Counted from the first letter of the stretch, positions 1-8,184 are shown. The stretch is DNA of 64,000 nucleotides from Izhakiella capsodis (GCF_900115045.1 NZ_FOVC01000002.1:440167-504166), one strand, 5' to 3'. A program made the numbers and translations. Notes: generated by a model from the letters alone, not told the origin.

Positions 1-1
1 T

Positions 2-78
2 GCATCCGTAGCTCAGCTGGATAGAGTACTCGGCTACGAACCGAGCGGTCGGAGGTTCGAATCCTCCCGGATGCGCCA
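2..78 (+). tRNA. tRNA-Arg (anticodon ACG)
   Basis: Full cloverleaf. The 7-bp acceptor stem pairs 2-8 with 68-74, followed by discriminator G75 and an encoded CCA at 76-78. The anticodon arm is CTCGG-CTACGAA-CCGAG, giving anticodon ACG (read as ICG), and GGTTCGAATCC forms the T arm. In E. coli tandem argV/Y/Z/Q copies of this tRNA lie beside yqaB, which matches the next gene here; further copies may lie left of the window. Nothing gene-like is visible between this tRNA and yqaB. Confidence 0.97.
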
Positions 79-336
79 TCTTATGCTCATCATCAATCAT
101 TGATTTTCTCTATTCTGATGGCAAGCTCACCTGAATTACCTCTCTGCGGAAACTTATCGGCAAGCGCCACGGTGAATTTTTAATTCATGTTTTCAGATAT
201 GACTGAGAGTACGTTTTCTGCTTTGATGTCCAAGAATCCCCCGTTGTGTATAAGGCATTTGCTGATCCATGCTTACAGCGACAATACAGGCTAAGTAAGT
301 TAAAATATGTACTCGTTTGATTAAAGAGCGGAAGAG

Positions 337-903
337 ATGTACGACCACTACGCAGGCCTGATATTTGATATGGACGGCACCCTTCTGGATACTGAACATA
401 CTCATCGTAAAGCATGGCAAGTTGTACTGGCTCGCTACGATATGCATTTTGATGAACAAGCGGCGATTGGCTTAAACGGTTCACCTTGCTGGCGAATCGC
501 TCAGGCTATTCTCAGTTGGAATCACGTCGACCGAGACCCTCATTCACTGGCCCGTGAAAAAACCGAATTAGTTAAAAGTATGTTGCTAGAAGCGGTACAG
601 CCGCTGCCATTGGTAAATGTGGTTAAGAGTTATAAAGGCCGTCGCCCGATGGCTATTGGCACCGGCAGCGAGCATGCAATGGCTGATGCTTTATTGCGCC
701 GTCTTGACTTGCATGAGTATTTTGAGGCTATTGTCGGTGCAGATGATGTTAAGTCACATAAGCCTGATCCAGAAACTTTTTTGCGCTGTGCCCAGCTTAT
801 AGGCGTAACGCCTGAGCGCTGCGTGGTATTTGAAGATGCTGATTTTGGCATTCAGGCTGCGCAAGCCGCAGGGATGGACGTTGTGGATGTACGTCTGTTG
901 TAA
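337..903 (+). CDS. yqaB: HAD-family fructose-1-phosphate/6-phosphogluconate phosphatase
   Basis: 188-residue HAD hydrolase of the beta-phosphoglucomutase-like subgroup. Motif I is DMDGT (nucleophile Asp11, general acid Asp13), the motif III lysine lies in KSHKPDP, and motif IV is FEDADFGIQ near the C-terminus. Length equals E. coli YqaB, a cytosolic sugar-phosphate phosphatase. The start follows AGAGCGGAAGAG about 8 bases upstream. Neighbours (Arg tRNA before, gshA after) match E. coli, except that the membrane gene yqaA normally following it is not intact here. Family assignment is firm; the physiological substrate is inferred from the family. Confidence 0.95.
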   Translation: MYDHYAGLIFDMDGTLLDTEHTHRKAWQVVLARYDMHFDEQAAIGLNGSPCWRIAQAILSWNHVDRDPHSLAREKTELVKSMLLEAVQPLPLVNVVKSYKGRRPMAIGTGSEHAMADALLRRLDLHEYFEAIVGADDVKSHKPDPETFLRCAQLIGVTPERCVVFEDADFGIQAAQAAGMDVVDVRLL

Positions 904-949
904 GTTGTTTTACAGGCGCAAACGAGTAGTGCACAGCAAACAACGTACA

Positions 950-1033
950 GTAGCCTTGCAGATAATCGCCGTATGGGTTTGTACGACAGCTGCAATAATC
1001 AGTCAAAAAGATTGGGGTAGTCACATTGATTAG
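950..1033 (+). pseudogene. possible 3' remnant of yqaA
   Basis: In E. coli yqaA (about 142-residue DedA-like membrane protein) lies between yqaB and gshA. Here only 160 bases separate the two genes. The frame ending at 1033 reads VALQIIAV... with a tail containing W, which loosely resembles the YqaA C-terminus (ALRYVAVAAA...). No upstream membrane segments remain. Short similarity judged from memory, so this is a tentative scrap. Confidence 0.25.
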
Positions 1034-1102
1034 CTAAACCGCAATGCTGCGGTTAATATTATGCGTGACAAAAATAAATTACTCATAGAACGGGAGGACG
1101 CA

Positions 1103-2659
1103 TTGATCCCTGATGTATCACAGGCGCTTTCCTGGTTACAAGCCAATCCGGGAGCATTGAAGGGCATTGGGCGAGGTGTTGAACGTGAGACCTTACGTGT
1201 GCGAACAGATGGACACCTTGCTTTAACCAAGCATCCAGAGGCCTTCGGTTCTGCGCTTACCCATAAATGGATTACTACTGATTTTGCCGAGACACAGCTC
1301 GAGTTCATCACACCGGTTGACAATGACGTTGATGCTTTACTGACATGTTTACGTGATATACACCGTCATGCCGCCAGAGAACTGGGTAATGAACGTATGT
1401 GGCCTCTCAGTATGCCTTGTCTTGTTGAACAGGGGCAGCATATCGAACTTGCGCAGTACGGTAGCTCCAATATTGGCAGGATGAAAACGCTTTATCGCTC
1501 TGGATTGCAGCATCGCTATGGTGCATTGATGCAGATCATTTCCGGAGTTCACTTTAATTTTTCGCTTCCACTCGGATTCTGGCAGGCATGGGCGGGGATC
1601 AAGGATGCGGAAAGTGGCAAAGAGGCCATCTCAGCCGGTTATCTGCGCGTTATTCGCAATTATTATCGCTTTGGTTGGTTAATTCCGTACCTTTTTGGCG
1701 CATCGCCTGCTGTATGCCAGTCCTTTTTACTGGGTAAAGAGAGTACACTGCCATTTGAGAAACGTAATGGTATGCTTTATTTGCCCTATGCCACTTCGTT
1801 AAGGTTAAGCGATTTGGGCTACACCACTAAATCACAAAACGGTCTTGGCATTATCTTTAACAATCTTCAAGACTACGTTGATGGGCTGAAACGTGCGATC
1901 AAAACCCCTTCAGAAGAGTTTGCCGCCATTGGCGTTAAGGACGATCTGGGTAACTGGCTGCAGCTTAATGATAACGTGCTGCAGATTGAAAATGAGCTCT
2001 ACGCGCCGGTGCGGCCAAAGCGTGTTAGTCTTCCCGGTGAATCGCCTTCCGATGCGTTGCTACGTGGTGGCATTGAATATATTGAAGTTCGCTCATTGGA
2101 CATTAACCCCTTTTCACCGATTGGAATTGATGCGAATCAGGTCCGTTTTCTCGATCTCTTTTTAATTTGGTGTGCTCTGGCTGAGGCGCCGGATATGAGC
2201 AGTGACGAACTGTTTTGCACGCGTAAAAACTGGAATCGAATAGTTTTGGAAGGTCGCAAACCAGGCTTGCTAATGAGTGCCGGCTGTGAGGAAAACCAGC
2301 ATCCGCTGGCCGATATGGGTAGAGCGCTTTTCGACGATTTCCACGCTGTGGCAGTCATTCTTGATGGAATACGGGGTGGAACTGACTATCAACAGGTGTG
2401 TGATTCATTGGTCGCCTACTTTGATGAACCGGAGTTGACTTTTTCTGCGCGCATCCTTGATGCGATCAAAGAGGGCGGAATTGTCGATACTGGTCTGGCG
2501 CTAGCAGAAGAATATCGTCACATGCTGTCAGAAGAGTCGTTTGAAATCTTTACACCAAATAGCTTTCTCCAAGAGGCGAGAAATTCACGTATTAAGCAGG
2601 AAGAAGTTGAAGCGAGTGACACACTCGGTTTTGACGAGTATTTGGCAAGCAGAGTATAG
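1103..2659 (+). CDS. gshA: glutamate--cysteine ligase
   Basis: Catalyses the ATP-dependent joining of glutamate and cysteine, the first step of glutathione synthesis, in the cytosol. The protein (518 residues, the E. coli length) aligns throughout with proteobacterial type 1 GshA, for example IPDVSQAL at the N-terminus, ERETLRV, ITTDFAETQLEF, SGVHFNFSLP and the YIEVRSLDINPF block. I chose the TTG at 1103 because it matches the known E. coli UUG start and has GGGAGG at 1092-1097, five bases upstream; an in-frame ATG at 1061 would add 14 non-conserved residues. Its stop lies directly beside the terminator of the opposite-strand sRNA micA. Confidence 0.97.
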   Translation: MIPDVSQALSWLQANPGALKGIGRGVERETLRVRTDGHLALTKHPEAFGSALTHKWITTDFAETQLEFITPVDNDVDALLTCLRDIHRHAARELGNERMWPLSMPCLVEQGQHIELAQYGSSNIGRMKTLYRSGLQHRYGALMQIISGVHFNFSLPLGFWQAWAGIKDAESGKEAISAGYLRVIRNYYRFGWLIPYLFGASPAVCQSFLLGKESTLPFEKRNGMLYLPYATSLRLSDLGYTTKSQNGLGIIFNNLQDYVDGLKRAIKTPSEEFAAIGVKDDLGNWLQLNDNVLQIENELYAPVRPKRVSLPGESPSDALLRGGIEYIEVRSLDINPFSPIGIDANQVRFLDLFLIWCALAEAPDMSSDELFCTRKNWNRIVLEGRKPGLLMSAGCEENQHPLADMGRALFDDFHAVAVILDGIRGGTDYQQVCDSLVAYFDEPELTFSARILDAIKEGGIVDTGLALAEEYRHMLSEESFEIFTPNSFLQEARNSRIKQEEVEASDTLGFDEYLASRV

Positions 2660-2660
2660 A

Positions 2661-2741
2661 AAAGAAAAGGCCACACTACTGTGGCCAAATTAGCATCTCA
2701 GTTGACAGGGATGAGATGATGATAACAAATGCGCGTCTTTC
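2661..2741 (-). ncRNA. micA: MicA small RNA
   Basis: On the minus strand between gshA and luxS, exactly where E. coli has micA. The 5' end GAAAGACGCGCATTTGTTAT and the following CATCATC are essentially identical to E. coli MicA, the seed that pairs with ompA and other porin mRNAs through Hfq. The middle differs. The 3' end is a terminator stem GGCCAC/GTGGCC followed by TTTTCTTTT. A sigma-E-type promoter sits just upstream. About 80 nt. The promoter-proximal side is antisense to the luxS leader. Confidence 0.93.
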
Positions 2742-2747
2742 ATATAT

Positions 2748-2775
2748 TCAGACCGACGGTGATCGTAAAAGTTCA
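2748..2775 (-). promoter_or_regulatory. sigma-E promoter of micA
   Basis: Minus-strand -35 TGAACTT (2769-2775) and -10 TCTGA (2748-2752) with a 16-base spacer, matching the sigma-E consensus GGAACTT/TCTGA; the MicA 5' end at 2741 is 7 bases downstream. This links the RNA to the rpoE operon in the same window. Confidence 0.8.
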
Positions 2776-2810
2776 TCGTTTAATAAATAATTTTTAGTTG
2801 AGGTGACCAA

Positions 2811-3326
2811 ATGCCATTGCTGGACAGTTTTACCGTTGACCATACCATCATGGCCGCACCTGCTGTGCGCGTAGCAAAGACCATGAAAACTCCCCATGGA
2901 GATACCATCACCGTTTTCGATCTTCGCTTCTGCAAACCCAACAAAGAAGTGTTACCAGAACGTGGTATCCATACCCTTGAACATCTGTTTGCAGGATTCA
3001 TGCGCAATCACCTGAACGGGAATGGTGTAGAGATCATTGATATCTCTCCCATGGGATGCCGTACGGGTTTTTATATGAGTCTGATTGGCACACCGGATGA
3101 AAAGCTAGTTGCAAGCGCCTGGAAAGAGGCGATGCGTGATGTTCTTAAAGTAACAGATCAAAATAAAATACCGGAACTGAACGTATATCAGTGTGGCACA
3201 TATCAGATGCATTCACTTGCTGAAGCCAAGGAGATTGCAAATCATATTCTGAGCCATGACGTTGGTATAAATCACAACGAGGACCTGGCATTGCCTAAAG
3301 ATAAACTAAAAGAATTGCACATCTAG
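2811..3326 (+). CDS. luxS: S-ribosylhomocysteine lyase (AI-2 synthase)
   Basis: Cleaves S-ribosylhomocysteine to homocysteine and the AI-2 precursor DPD in the activated methyl cycle. 171 residues as in E. coli. The metal-binding HxxEH motif is His54/Glu57/His58 (HTLEH), and the catalytic cysteine is Cys83 in MGCRTGF. SD TGAGGTGA lies about 6 bases upstream of the ATG. Located after gshA as in E. coli, but its downstream neighbour is convergent bamE instead of the emr region, so the gene order changes here. Confidence 0.97.
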   Translation: MPLLDSFTVDHTIMAAPAVRVAKTMKTPHGDTITVFDLRFCKPNKEVLPERGIHTLEHLFAGFMRNHLNGNGVEIIDISPMGCRTGFYMSLIGTPDEKLVASAWKEAMRDVLKVTDQNKIPELNVYQCGTYQMHSLAEAKEIANHILSHDVGINHNEDLALPKDKLKELHI

Positions 3327-3350
3327 TTTTTCTGACATTTTGCCATACAG

Positions 3351-3401
3351 GCAGAAGCCCGTAAGTAGATCGTTTTAAGCGATGTTCTTACGGGCTTCTG
3401 C
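3351..3401. terminator. long hairpin between convergent luxS and bamE
   Basis: A perfect 15-bp inverted repeat, GCAGAAGCCCGTAAG (3351-3365) and its complement (3387-3401), with a 21-base loop holding a smaller stem ATCG/CGAT. No T-run follows on either strand, so it is not a classical intrinsic terminator, but its position at the ends of two convergent genes suggests transcript end formation or protection in both directions. Confidence 0.55.
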
Positions 3402-3403
3402 TA

Positions 3404-3751
3404 TCAGTTCTTCTGACTGGTCAGCCGAGGTCTGTTGTCGATAGCCGTAAGATTGCCATTACTGTCAAAAGTTAGCTTAAGCGTTTGTTGGGTAACTGGC
3501 TTGTGACCAGGCTCCTGACGAAAAACATAATACCAAGTGCTGCTGCCGAAGGGATCGGTCATTAATGGAGAACCAAGTATATAAGTTACCTGCTGTTGTG
3601 TCATACCCGTATGAACTTTCGCTATGTCACTCGCGACCAGATAGTTGCCTTGGTTGATATCAGGACGATAGACCACGCGTTCCAATGTAGAACAGCCCGC
3701 AGTCATCATTAGCATTACCGCTGTAGCAGCAGTCAGCATTTTGCAGCACAT
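3404..3751 (-). CDS. bamE: outer membrane assembly lipoprotein BamE
   Basis: Small lipoprotein of the Bam complex that folds beta-barrel proteins into the outer membrane. 115 residues. Signal peptide with lipobox MTAGC, lipidated at Cys20; the mature part matches SmpA/OmlA-fold BamE (ERVVYRPDINQGNYL, GMTQQQVTYILGSPLM, WYYVFRQEPG). It follows recN on the same strand, as in E. coli, with a 200-base gap holding no convincing gene. Another Bam lipoprotein, bamB, lies at 60.5 kb. Confidence 0.96.
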   Translation of the reverse strand: MCCKMLTAATAVMLMMTAGCSTLERVVYRPDINQGNYLVASDIAKVHTGMTQQQVTYILGSPLMTDPFGSSTWYYVFRQEPGHKPVTQQTLKLTFDSNGNLTAIDNRPRLTSQKN

Positions 3752-3948
3752 ATCAATAACGTTCCTTTTTGAGCAAAAGCGGCTGGTACATCAGGCTAAT
3801 GTTCTGGCGAATGAACCAGCGAATAAGCTGCCGATAATAATAGACCTTTCGGTTGTTGAAAACCTTTTCAGAATAACCATCAGACATTGAAGGCGAAAAA
3901 AGTGTCGCGGAGACAAGAAAAACTAAGCTGACATCATATTGGACATCG

Positions 3949-5610
3949 TTATGCTGCCAGTAGATCCCGCGCATTCGCTAGCGTGTTGCGAGTAACCTCA
4001 CTGCCGCCCAGTAAACGCGCAAGTTCTTGCAAACGAGTTTTTTTATCAAGTACTTGCATGTGCGTTTCTGTCATTTCTCCATCTGTATGCTTACTGACGA
4101 AGAAATGAACGTGCCCGCATCCGGCGACCTGCGGTAAATGGGTGACGCACATTACCTGAGTTGATTCACCGAGCTGGCGTAGCATTTTGCCTACTACAGC
4201 CGCGATGGGACCGCTAATACCGACATCGATTTCATCAAAAATTAATGCAGGGGCATCCATTTTACGGGCGGTAATAACCTGTATTGCCAGTGCGATTCGC
4301 GACAGTTCACCACCCGAGGCAACTTTCGCCAGCGACTGCAACGGCTGTCCTGGATTCGTTGATACCAAAAAATCGATACGATCAGCGCCTGCTGAAGTTA
4401 AGCGTTCTGGATTATGACTCACCTCAATTTGCAGCCTGCCATGTGGCATAGAGAGCTGGTTCATACTTTCGCTTATTAAATCGCTTAACTCTTTAGCATA
4501 CTGTTGACGGCGCTGAGAAAGGCTTACTGCACAGCGCTGAGTTTCGTGATGATAACGTTCGACTGACTCGCTAAGGTCACATTGCGCTTGCTGTTGTTGC
4601 TCCAGGACTTCCTGTTCAGTCAGCAGCTGCTGATACAGGAGGGGGAGCTCTGTCGGCGTGACGTGGTGCTTTCTCGCAAGTGAAACGTAGCGGGAAATAC
4701 GCTGTTCCAGCTCATGCAGACGATTAGGATCTAAATCAAGACGGTCACAGTAATGCCGTAGTTCATCAGTCGCTTCAGAGAGTTGGATCGCTGCTTCTTC
4801 CAGCATAGTTAAAACGCTGCTGAGCTTGTCATCCAGGGTAGTCAGCTCGCTTATGCTCTGTCGGGCAGCATATAGCTGGCCTTGTAGCGTATTTCCATCG
4901 CCTTCAGCCATGAGTTGCAGCGCCTGCTGGCTAACTGAGAGCAGTTGGCCGCTGTTAGCTAACCGCTTGTACTCTTCATCAATCTGTTCAAATTCGCCGC
5001 TTTGCGGTGAAAATTCATTCAGCTCTTTTAGCTGATAGTGCAATAGCTCGGTACGCGCTTTCCGATCCTGCATTAGCTGTTGATGCTGAGCCAGCTCGCG
5101 GCAGCTTTGGTACCACCTTTGGTAAGTGCAGGCCATCTCATTCATCAGAGCGGGTTCGCCAATGTAGGCGTCCAACAGCTGCTTTTGGTATTCAGGCTTT
5201 AGCAACAGTTGGTGCATGTGCTGCCCGTGAATTTGAATCAGCATTTGTCCTAACTCGCGCAGTTGCGACAGCGGGACGGCAGTTCCGTTAATAAAGCCAC
5301 GCGAGCGACCATCACTGTTAATAACGCGTCTCAACAGACATTCACTTCCGTCATCAAGCTGGTTGTCACTCAGCCAACGCTGTGCTGATGGTGTATCTTT
5401 CAAAGAAAAGCGAGCACACAGATCAGCGCGACTAGCACCCTGACGCACCATATCAGCTTCAGCACGCCCACCGAGACATAACCCTAACGCGTCGATGGCA
5501 ATAGATTTACCCGCGCCGGTTTCACCGGTTATAACAGACATGCCCTGCTGGAAATCGATATCCAGATCGCGAACGATTGCAAAGTTGCTGATGGTCAGTT
5601 GTGCCAGCAT
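3949..5610 (-). CDS. recN: DNA repair protein RecN
   Basis: SMC-like ATPase of recombinational double-strand break repair. 553 residues. Walker A GETGAGKS at 29-36, a central coiled-coil region rich in Gln/Glu/Leu (about 160-370), and the C-terminal signature/Walker B half with SGGELSRIALA and LIFDEIDVGISG. Preceded by a LexA operator cluster, so it should be SOS-induced as in E. coli. Lies downstream of nadK and upstream of bamE, all on the minus strand. Confidence 0.97.
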   Translation of the reverse strand: MLAQLTISNFAIVRDLDIDFQQGMSVITGETGAGKSIAIDALGLCLGGRAEADMVRQGASRADLCARFSLKDTPSAQRWLSDNQLDDGSECLLRRVINSDGRSRGFINGTAVPLSQLRELGQMLIQIHGQHMHQLLLKPEYQKQLLDAYIGEPALMNEMACTYQRWYQSCRELAQHQQLMQDRKARTELLHYQLKELNEFSPQSGEFEQIDEEYKRLANSGQLLSVSQQALQLMAEGDGNTLQGQLYAARQSISELTTLDDKLSSVLTMLEEAAIQLSEATDELRHYCDRLDLDPNRLHELEQRISRYVSLARKHHVTPTELPLLYQQLLTEQEVLEQQQQAQCDLSESVERYHHETQRCAVSLSQRRQQYAKELSDLISESMNQLSMPHGRLQIEVSHNPERLTSAGADRIDFLVSTNPGQPLQSLAKVASGGELSRIALAIQVITARKMDAPALIFDEIDVGISGPIAAVVGKMLRQLGESTQVMCVTHLPQVAGCGHVHFFVSKHTDGEMTETHMQVLDKKTRLQELARLLGGSEVTRNTLANARDLLAA

Positions 5611-5638
5611 AATTTAATTCCTGTATAAAAACTCATGT

Positions 5639-5676
5639 GTGGTTTTTTATACAGTATAGGCTGTATTTTTATACAG
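5639..5676 (-). promoter_or_regulatory. LexA operators upstream of recN
   Basis: A full CTGT-N8-ACAG box with an AT-rich core at 5661-5676, plus a degenerate half-matching box at 5639-5654; a third weak CTGT half-site starts at 5621, just ahead of the gene. E. coli recN also carries several LexA sites in this region. The promoter elements presumably overlap the boxes. Confidence 0.85.
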
Positions 5677-5696
5677 TAAAGAGGGCAGATCGAAAA

Positions 5697-6575
5697 TTAA
5701 AACAATTTTTTTGACCAGCCTAATTTAGAGCTAAGTGTATTAAAATAATTATAATTTTTGGGATGTATGAGATTGAGTCGATCCACGCTACGGCGAATCA
5801 ACACCTCTTCACCTTCCTGAATAGGCAGAGCAATCTGGCTATCGCAGCTGATTTCTAAATCGGTTCTTATATGTGAGAAACGCAGGCGAATAGTGCTGCT
5901 GCTATTAATTACCAAAGGGCGAGCGGAGAGAGTGTGCGGAAACATCGGCACCAGTACGATAGCTTCAAGTGAAGGGGTCAGGATTGGTCCCCCGGCGGAT
6001 AGAGAATAAGCGGTGGAGCCGGTTGGCGTTGAAATTATCAAGCCGTCAGAACGCTGAGAAAAAGCAAAACTCTCATCGATATATACTTCAAACTCAATCA
6101 TATGGGCGATTTTACCGGGGTGCAGTACGATCTCATTGATCGCGGTGCCGCGTCGCGATGCGCGCGCTTTGCGAAAAACTTTTGCTTCAAGCAGGAAGCG
6201 TGATTCGACAAAATACTCGCCTTCAAGCACATCGGCCAACTGACATTGAGCGTTGTCCGGATCAAGATCGGTCAGGAAACCCAGGTTGCCACGATTAATA
6301 CCGATGACTTTAATGTTATAACGTGCCAGTACCCGCGCAGCGCCAAGCATGTTGCCATCGCCACCTACCACCACCGCCAGGTCGGCCTGCTGACCAATAT
6401 CTGATAAAGAGCCGGTTCTGACGTTGCCCAGATTGAGTTCGCGTGCAATTTGTTGCTCAATGATTACTTCGTAACCCTTACTGGTGAGCCAGAGATAAAG
6501 CATTTCATGAGTCGTGAGCGCCGTAGGATGGCGCGGGTGTCCTACTATGCCGATGCAGGTAAAATGCGTATTCAT
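5697..6575 (-). CDS. nadK: NAD kinase
   Basis: Phosphorylates NAD to NADP in the cytosol. 292 residues, the E. coli length. The family GGDGN motif is at 71-75 and the second conserved block is STPTGSTAYSLSAGGP. Divergent from grpE, with about 120 bases between the start codons containing a palindrome and the grpE heat-shock promoter. Functionally linked to nadB further right, since both act on NAD(P) supply, but not in an operon with it. Confidence 0.97.
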   Translation of the reverse strand: MNTHFTCIGIVGHPRHPTALTTHEMLYLWLTSKGYEVIIEQQIARELNLGNVRTGSLSDIGQQADLAVVVGGDGNMLGAARVLARYNIKVIGINRGNLGFLTDLDPDNAQCQLADVLEGEYFVESRFLLEAKVFRKARASRRGTAINEIVLHPGKIAHMIEFEVYIDESFAFSQRSDGLIISTPTGSTAYSLSAGGPILTPSLEAIVLVPMFPHTLSARPLVINSSSTIRLRFSHIRTDLEISCDSQIALPIQEGEEVLIRRSVDRLNLIHPKNYNYFNTLSSKLGWSKKLF

Positions 6576-6603
6576 CAGGCTGGTATCCTTCTACTGGACA
6601 TAT

Positions 6604-6626
6604 GATCCGGTCATGAAGACCGGATC
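6604..6626. repeat. perfect 9-bp inverted repeat between nadK and grpE
   Basis: GATCCGGTC-ATGAA-GACCGGATC, directly abutting the -35 of the grpE heat-shock promoter (one base between) and 29 bases before the nadK start. It could be an operator or a hairpin in the nadK leader. No T-run on either side. Function unknown. Confidence 0.6.
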
Positions 6627-6627
6627 C

Positions 6628-6656
6628 CTTGAAACTGCAATTCTGATCCCCATAAT
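6628..6656 (+). promoter_or_regulatory. sigma-32 heat-shock promoter of grpE
   Basis: -35 CTTGAAA (6628-6634) and -10 CCCCATAAT (6648-6656), 13-base spacer: a near-perfect match to the sigma-32 consensus CTTGAAA/CCCCATNT. Upstream of grpE, a known heat-shock gene. Confidence 0.9.
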
Positions 6657-6697
6657 AAGCGAACCAGCGAGAATTGAGCACAAACGCGGAGAAATTC

Positions 6698-7294
6698 ATG
6701 AGTAGTAAAGAACAGAATACACCAAACGAGCAAGCCTCAGATGATATCGAGATGGAGCAAACCCGGCCGGAAACCACAAGCGCAGATAGCGTTGAGACTG
6801 CAAGTGAAGTGGATCCGCGCGACGGGCGTATTGCTGAACTGGAAGCCCAGCTGGCTCAGGCTCAGGGAGGCGTTCGTGAAGCTCAGTTGCGCGCCCAGGC
6901 TGAAATTGAAAATATTCGACGCCGTGTTGAGTTGGACGTAGAGAAAGCACATAAGTTTGCGCTGGAGAAGTTTTCCAACGAGCTGCTGCCGGTAATCGAT
7001 AGCCTTGAACGCGCGCTGGAAGTTGCTGATAAAGAAAATCCTGAACTGGCAGCAATGATCGAAGGTGTGGAGTTAACGCTGAAGTCGCTGCTGTCTGCGG
7101 TGCGTAAATTTGGCGTTGAAGTGGTTGGTGATGTGAAGGTTCCTTTCAATCCAGATGTGCATCAGGCTATGTCAATGATGGAATCTGATGAAGTAGAACC
7201 TAACCATGTGCTTATGGTCATGCAGCGCGGCTATACGCTTAATGGCCGCCTGTTACGCCCGGCTATGGTTGCCGTTGCGAAAGCAAAAAGCTGA
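6698..7294 (+). CDS. grpE: nucleotide exchange factor GrpE
   Basis: Releases ADP from DnaK in the Hsp70 cycle. 198 residues from the ATG at 6698 (MSSKEQ..., matching E. coli; an in-frame start at 6674 is less conserved). Long N-terminal coiled coil (about 45-95), then the four-helix and beta-wing head with VEVVGD..FNPDVHQA and MQRGYTLNGRLLRPAMVAV. GGAG lies 8 bases upstream. Followed by an intrinsic terminator shared with convergent ung. Confidence 0.97.
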   Translation: MSSKEQNTPNEQASDDIEMEQTRPETTSADSVETASEVDPRDGRIAELEAQLAQAQGGVREAQLRAQAEIENIRRRVELDVEKAHKFALEKFSNELLPVIDSLERALEVADKENPELAAMIEGVELTLKSLLSAVRKFGVEVVGDVKVPFNPDVHQAMSMMESDEVEPNHVLMVMQRGYTLNGRLLRPAMVAVAKAKS

Positions 7295-7299
7295 ATATG

Positions 7300-7328
7300 A
7301 CCTCCCGTCACTTGGGCGGGAGGTTTTT
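7300..7328 (+). terminator. intrinsic terminator of grpE
   Basis: CCTCCCG (7301-7307) pairs with CGGGAGG (7317-7323), followed by TTTTT. It lies immediately after the grpE stop and next to the 3' end of convergent ung. Confidence 0.85.
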
Positions 7329-7330
7329 CT

Positions 7331-8020
7331 TCAGGCGTCGCGCAATCGTGGCATCCAGTCTATTGGTATTTCTCCTTGCCTCTCCAGCAGGGCATTTGCC
7401 TGCGAGAAATGTTTACAACCAAAAAAGCCACGATGCGCAGACAATGGCGACGGATGTGGTGCCCGCAGAACGTGATGGCGCTGTCTGTCTATCATGCTTC
7501 CTTTTTTCTGCGCATGTGAACCCCAAAGCAAAAATACTACGCCCTCACAATGTTCATTGATAGACGCGATGACGTTGTCAGTAAACCTTTCCCAGCCAAA
7601 TCGCGCGTGCGAATGAGCCTTACCAGCCTCGACGGTTAACACGGTATTCAATAGCAGTACCCCTTGATGCGCCCAGCTTTCCAGATAACCATGGGCCGGA
7701 CGTGAAAAGCCGACAATGTCCGTTTCCAGCTCTTTATAGATATTGATCAGCGAAGGCGGGGGGGCAATGCCTGGTCGTACGGAGAATGACAGGCCATGAG
7801 CCTGACCAGGGCCGTGATAAGGATCCTGACCGAGGATAACGGCTTTTACTGCGCCGAGCTCGGTGTAGCGAAACGCATTGAATACATCCTGCTGGGGTGG
7901 ATACACCGTAATTCCATTGGCACGCTCCTGTGCGACGGCACGCATGGTCTGAATAAAGTAGGGCTTCTCTTTCTCGCTGGCCAGCACATCGTGCCAGGTA
8001 AGTGTATTTACCATTGCCAT
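7331..8020 (-). CDS. ung: uracil-DNA glycosylase
   Basis: Removes uracil from DNA in base excision repair. 229 residues. The family 1 active-site block GQDPYHG places the catalytic Asp at 66, and the C-terminal DNA-intercalating HPSPLSAHRG motif is present. Adjacent to grpE here; in E. coli ung lies well away from grpE, so the intervening E. coli block is elsewhere or absent in this genome. Divergent from grcA as in E. coli. Confidence 0.97.
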   Translation of the reverse strand: MAMVNTLTWHDVLASEKEKPYFIQTMRAVAQERANGITVYPPQQDVFNAFRYTELGAVKAVILGQDPYHGPGQAHGLSFSVRPGIAPPPSLINIYKELETDIVGFSRPAHGYLESWAHQGVLLLNTVLTVEAGKAHSHARFGWERFTDNVIASINEHCEGVVFLLWGSHAQKKGSMIDRQRHHVLRAPHPSPLSAHRGFFGCKHFSQANALLERQGEIPIDWMPRLRDA

Positions 8021-8118
8021 ATCCTCGTCAAATTATTGATCGCTAGCTTAGCGGCAATTTTTTCGGGCGGAAACCACAAAAAAAATTGAAATTTTATTAA
8101 TTTTTTTATTATTATTTT

Positions 8119-8184
8119 TTGTTTTGAATCAATAAGTTGTCTTTCGCATTTTTTTGCGTTGCAAATTGGATTGATCTGCATCAA
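8119..8184 (+). promoter_or_regulatory. tandem FNR sites of the grcA promoter
   Basis: A perfect FNR box TTGATCTGCATCAA (8171-8184) and an upstream copy TTGTTTTGAATCAA (8119-8132) with one mismatch to TTGAT-N4-ATCAA. Centres are 52 bases apart, close to the spacing of the two FNR sites at E. coli grcA (yfiD). AT-rich -10 candidates lie at about 8205-8216. Anaerobic activation is the expected effect. Confidence 0.85.

Noticed and set aside
3753..3974. 73-codon minus-strand frame between recN and bamE
   Set aside because: Overlaps the recN 3' end and the bamE leader, no SD and no family resemblance; it probably reflects AT-rich non-coding sequence.
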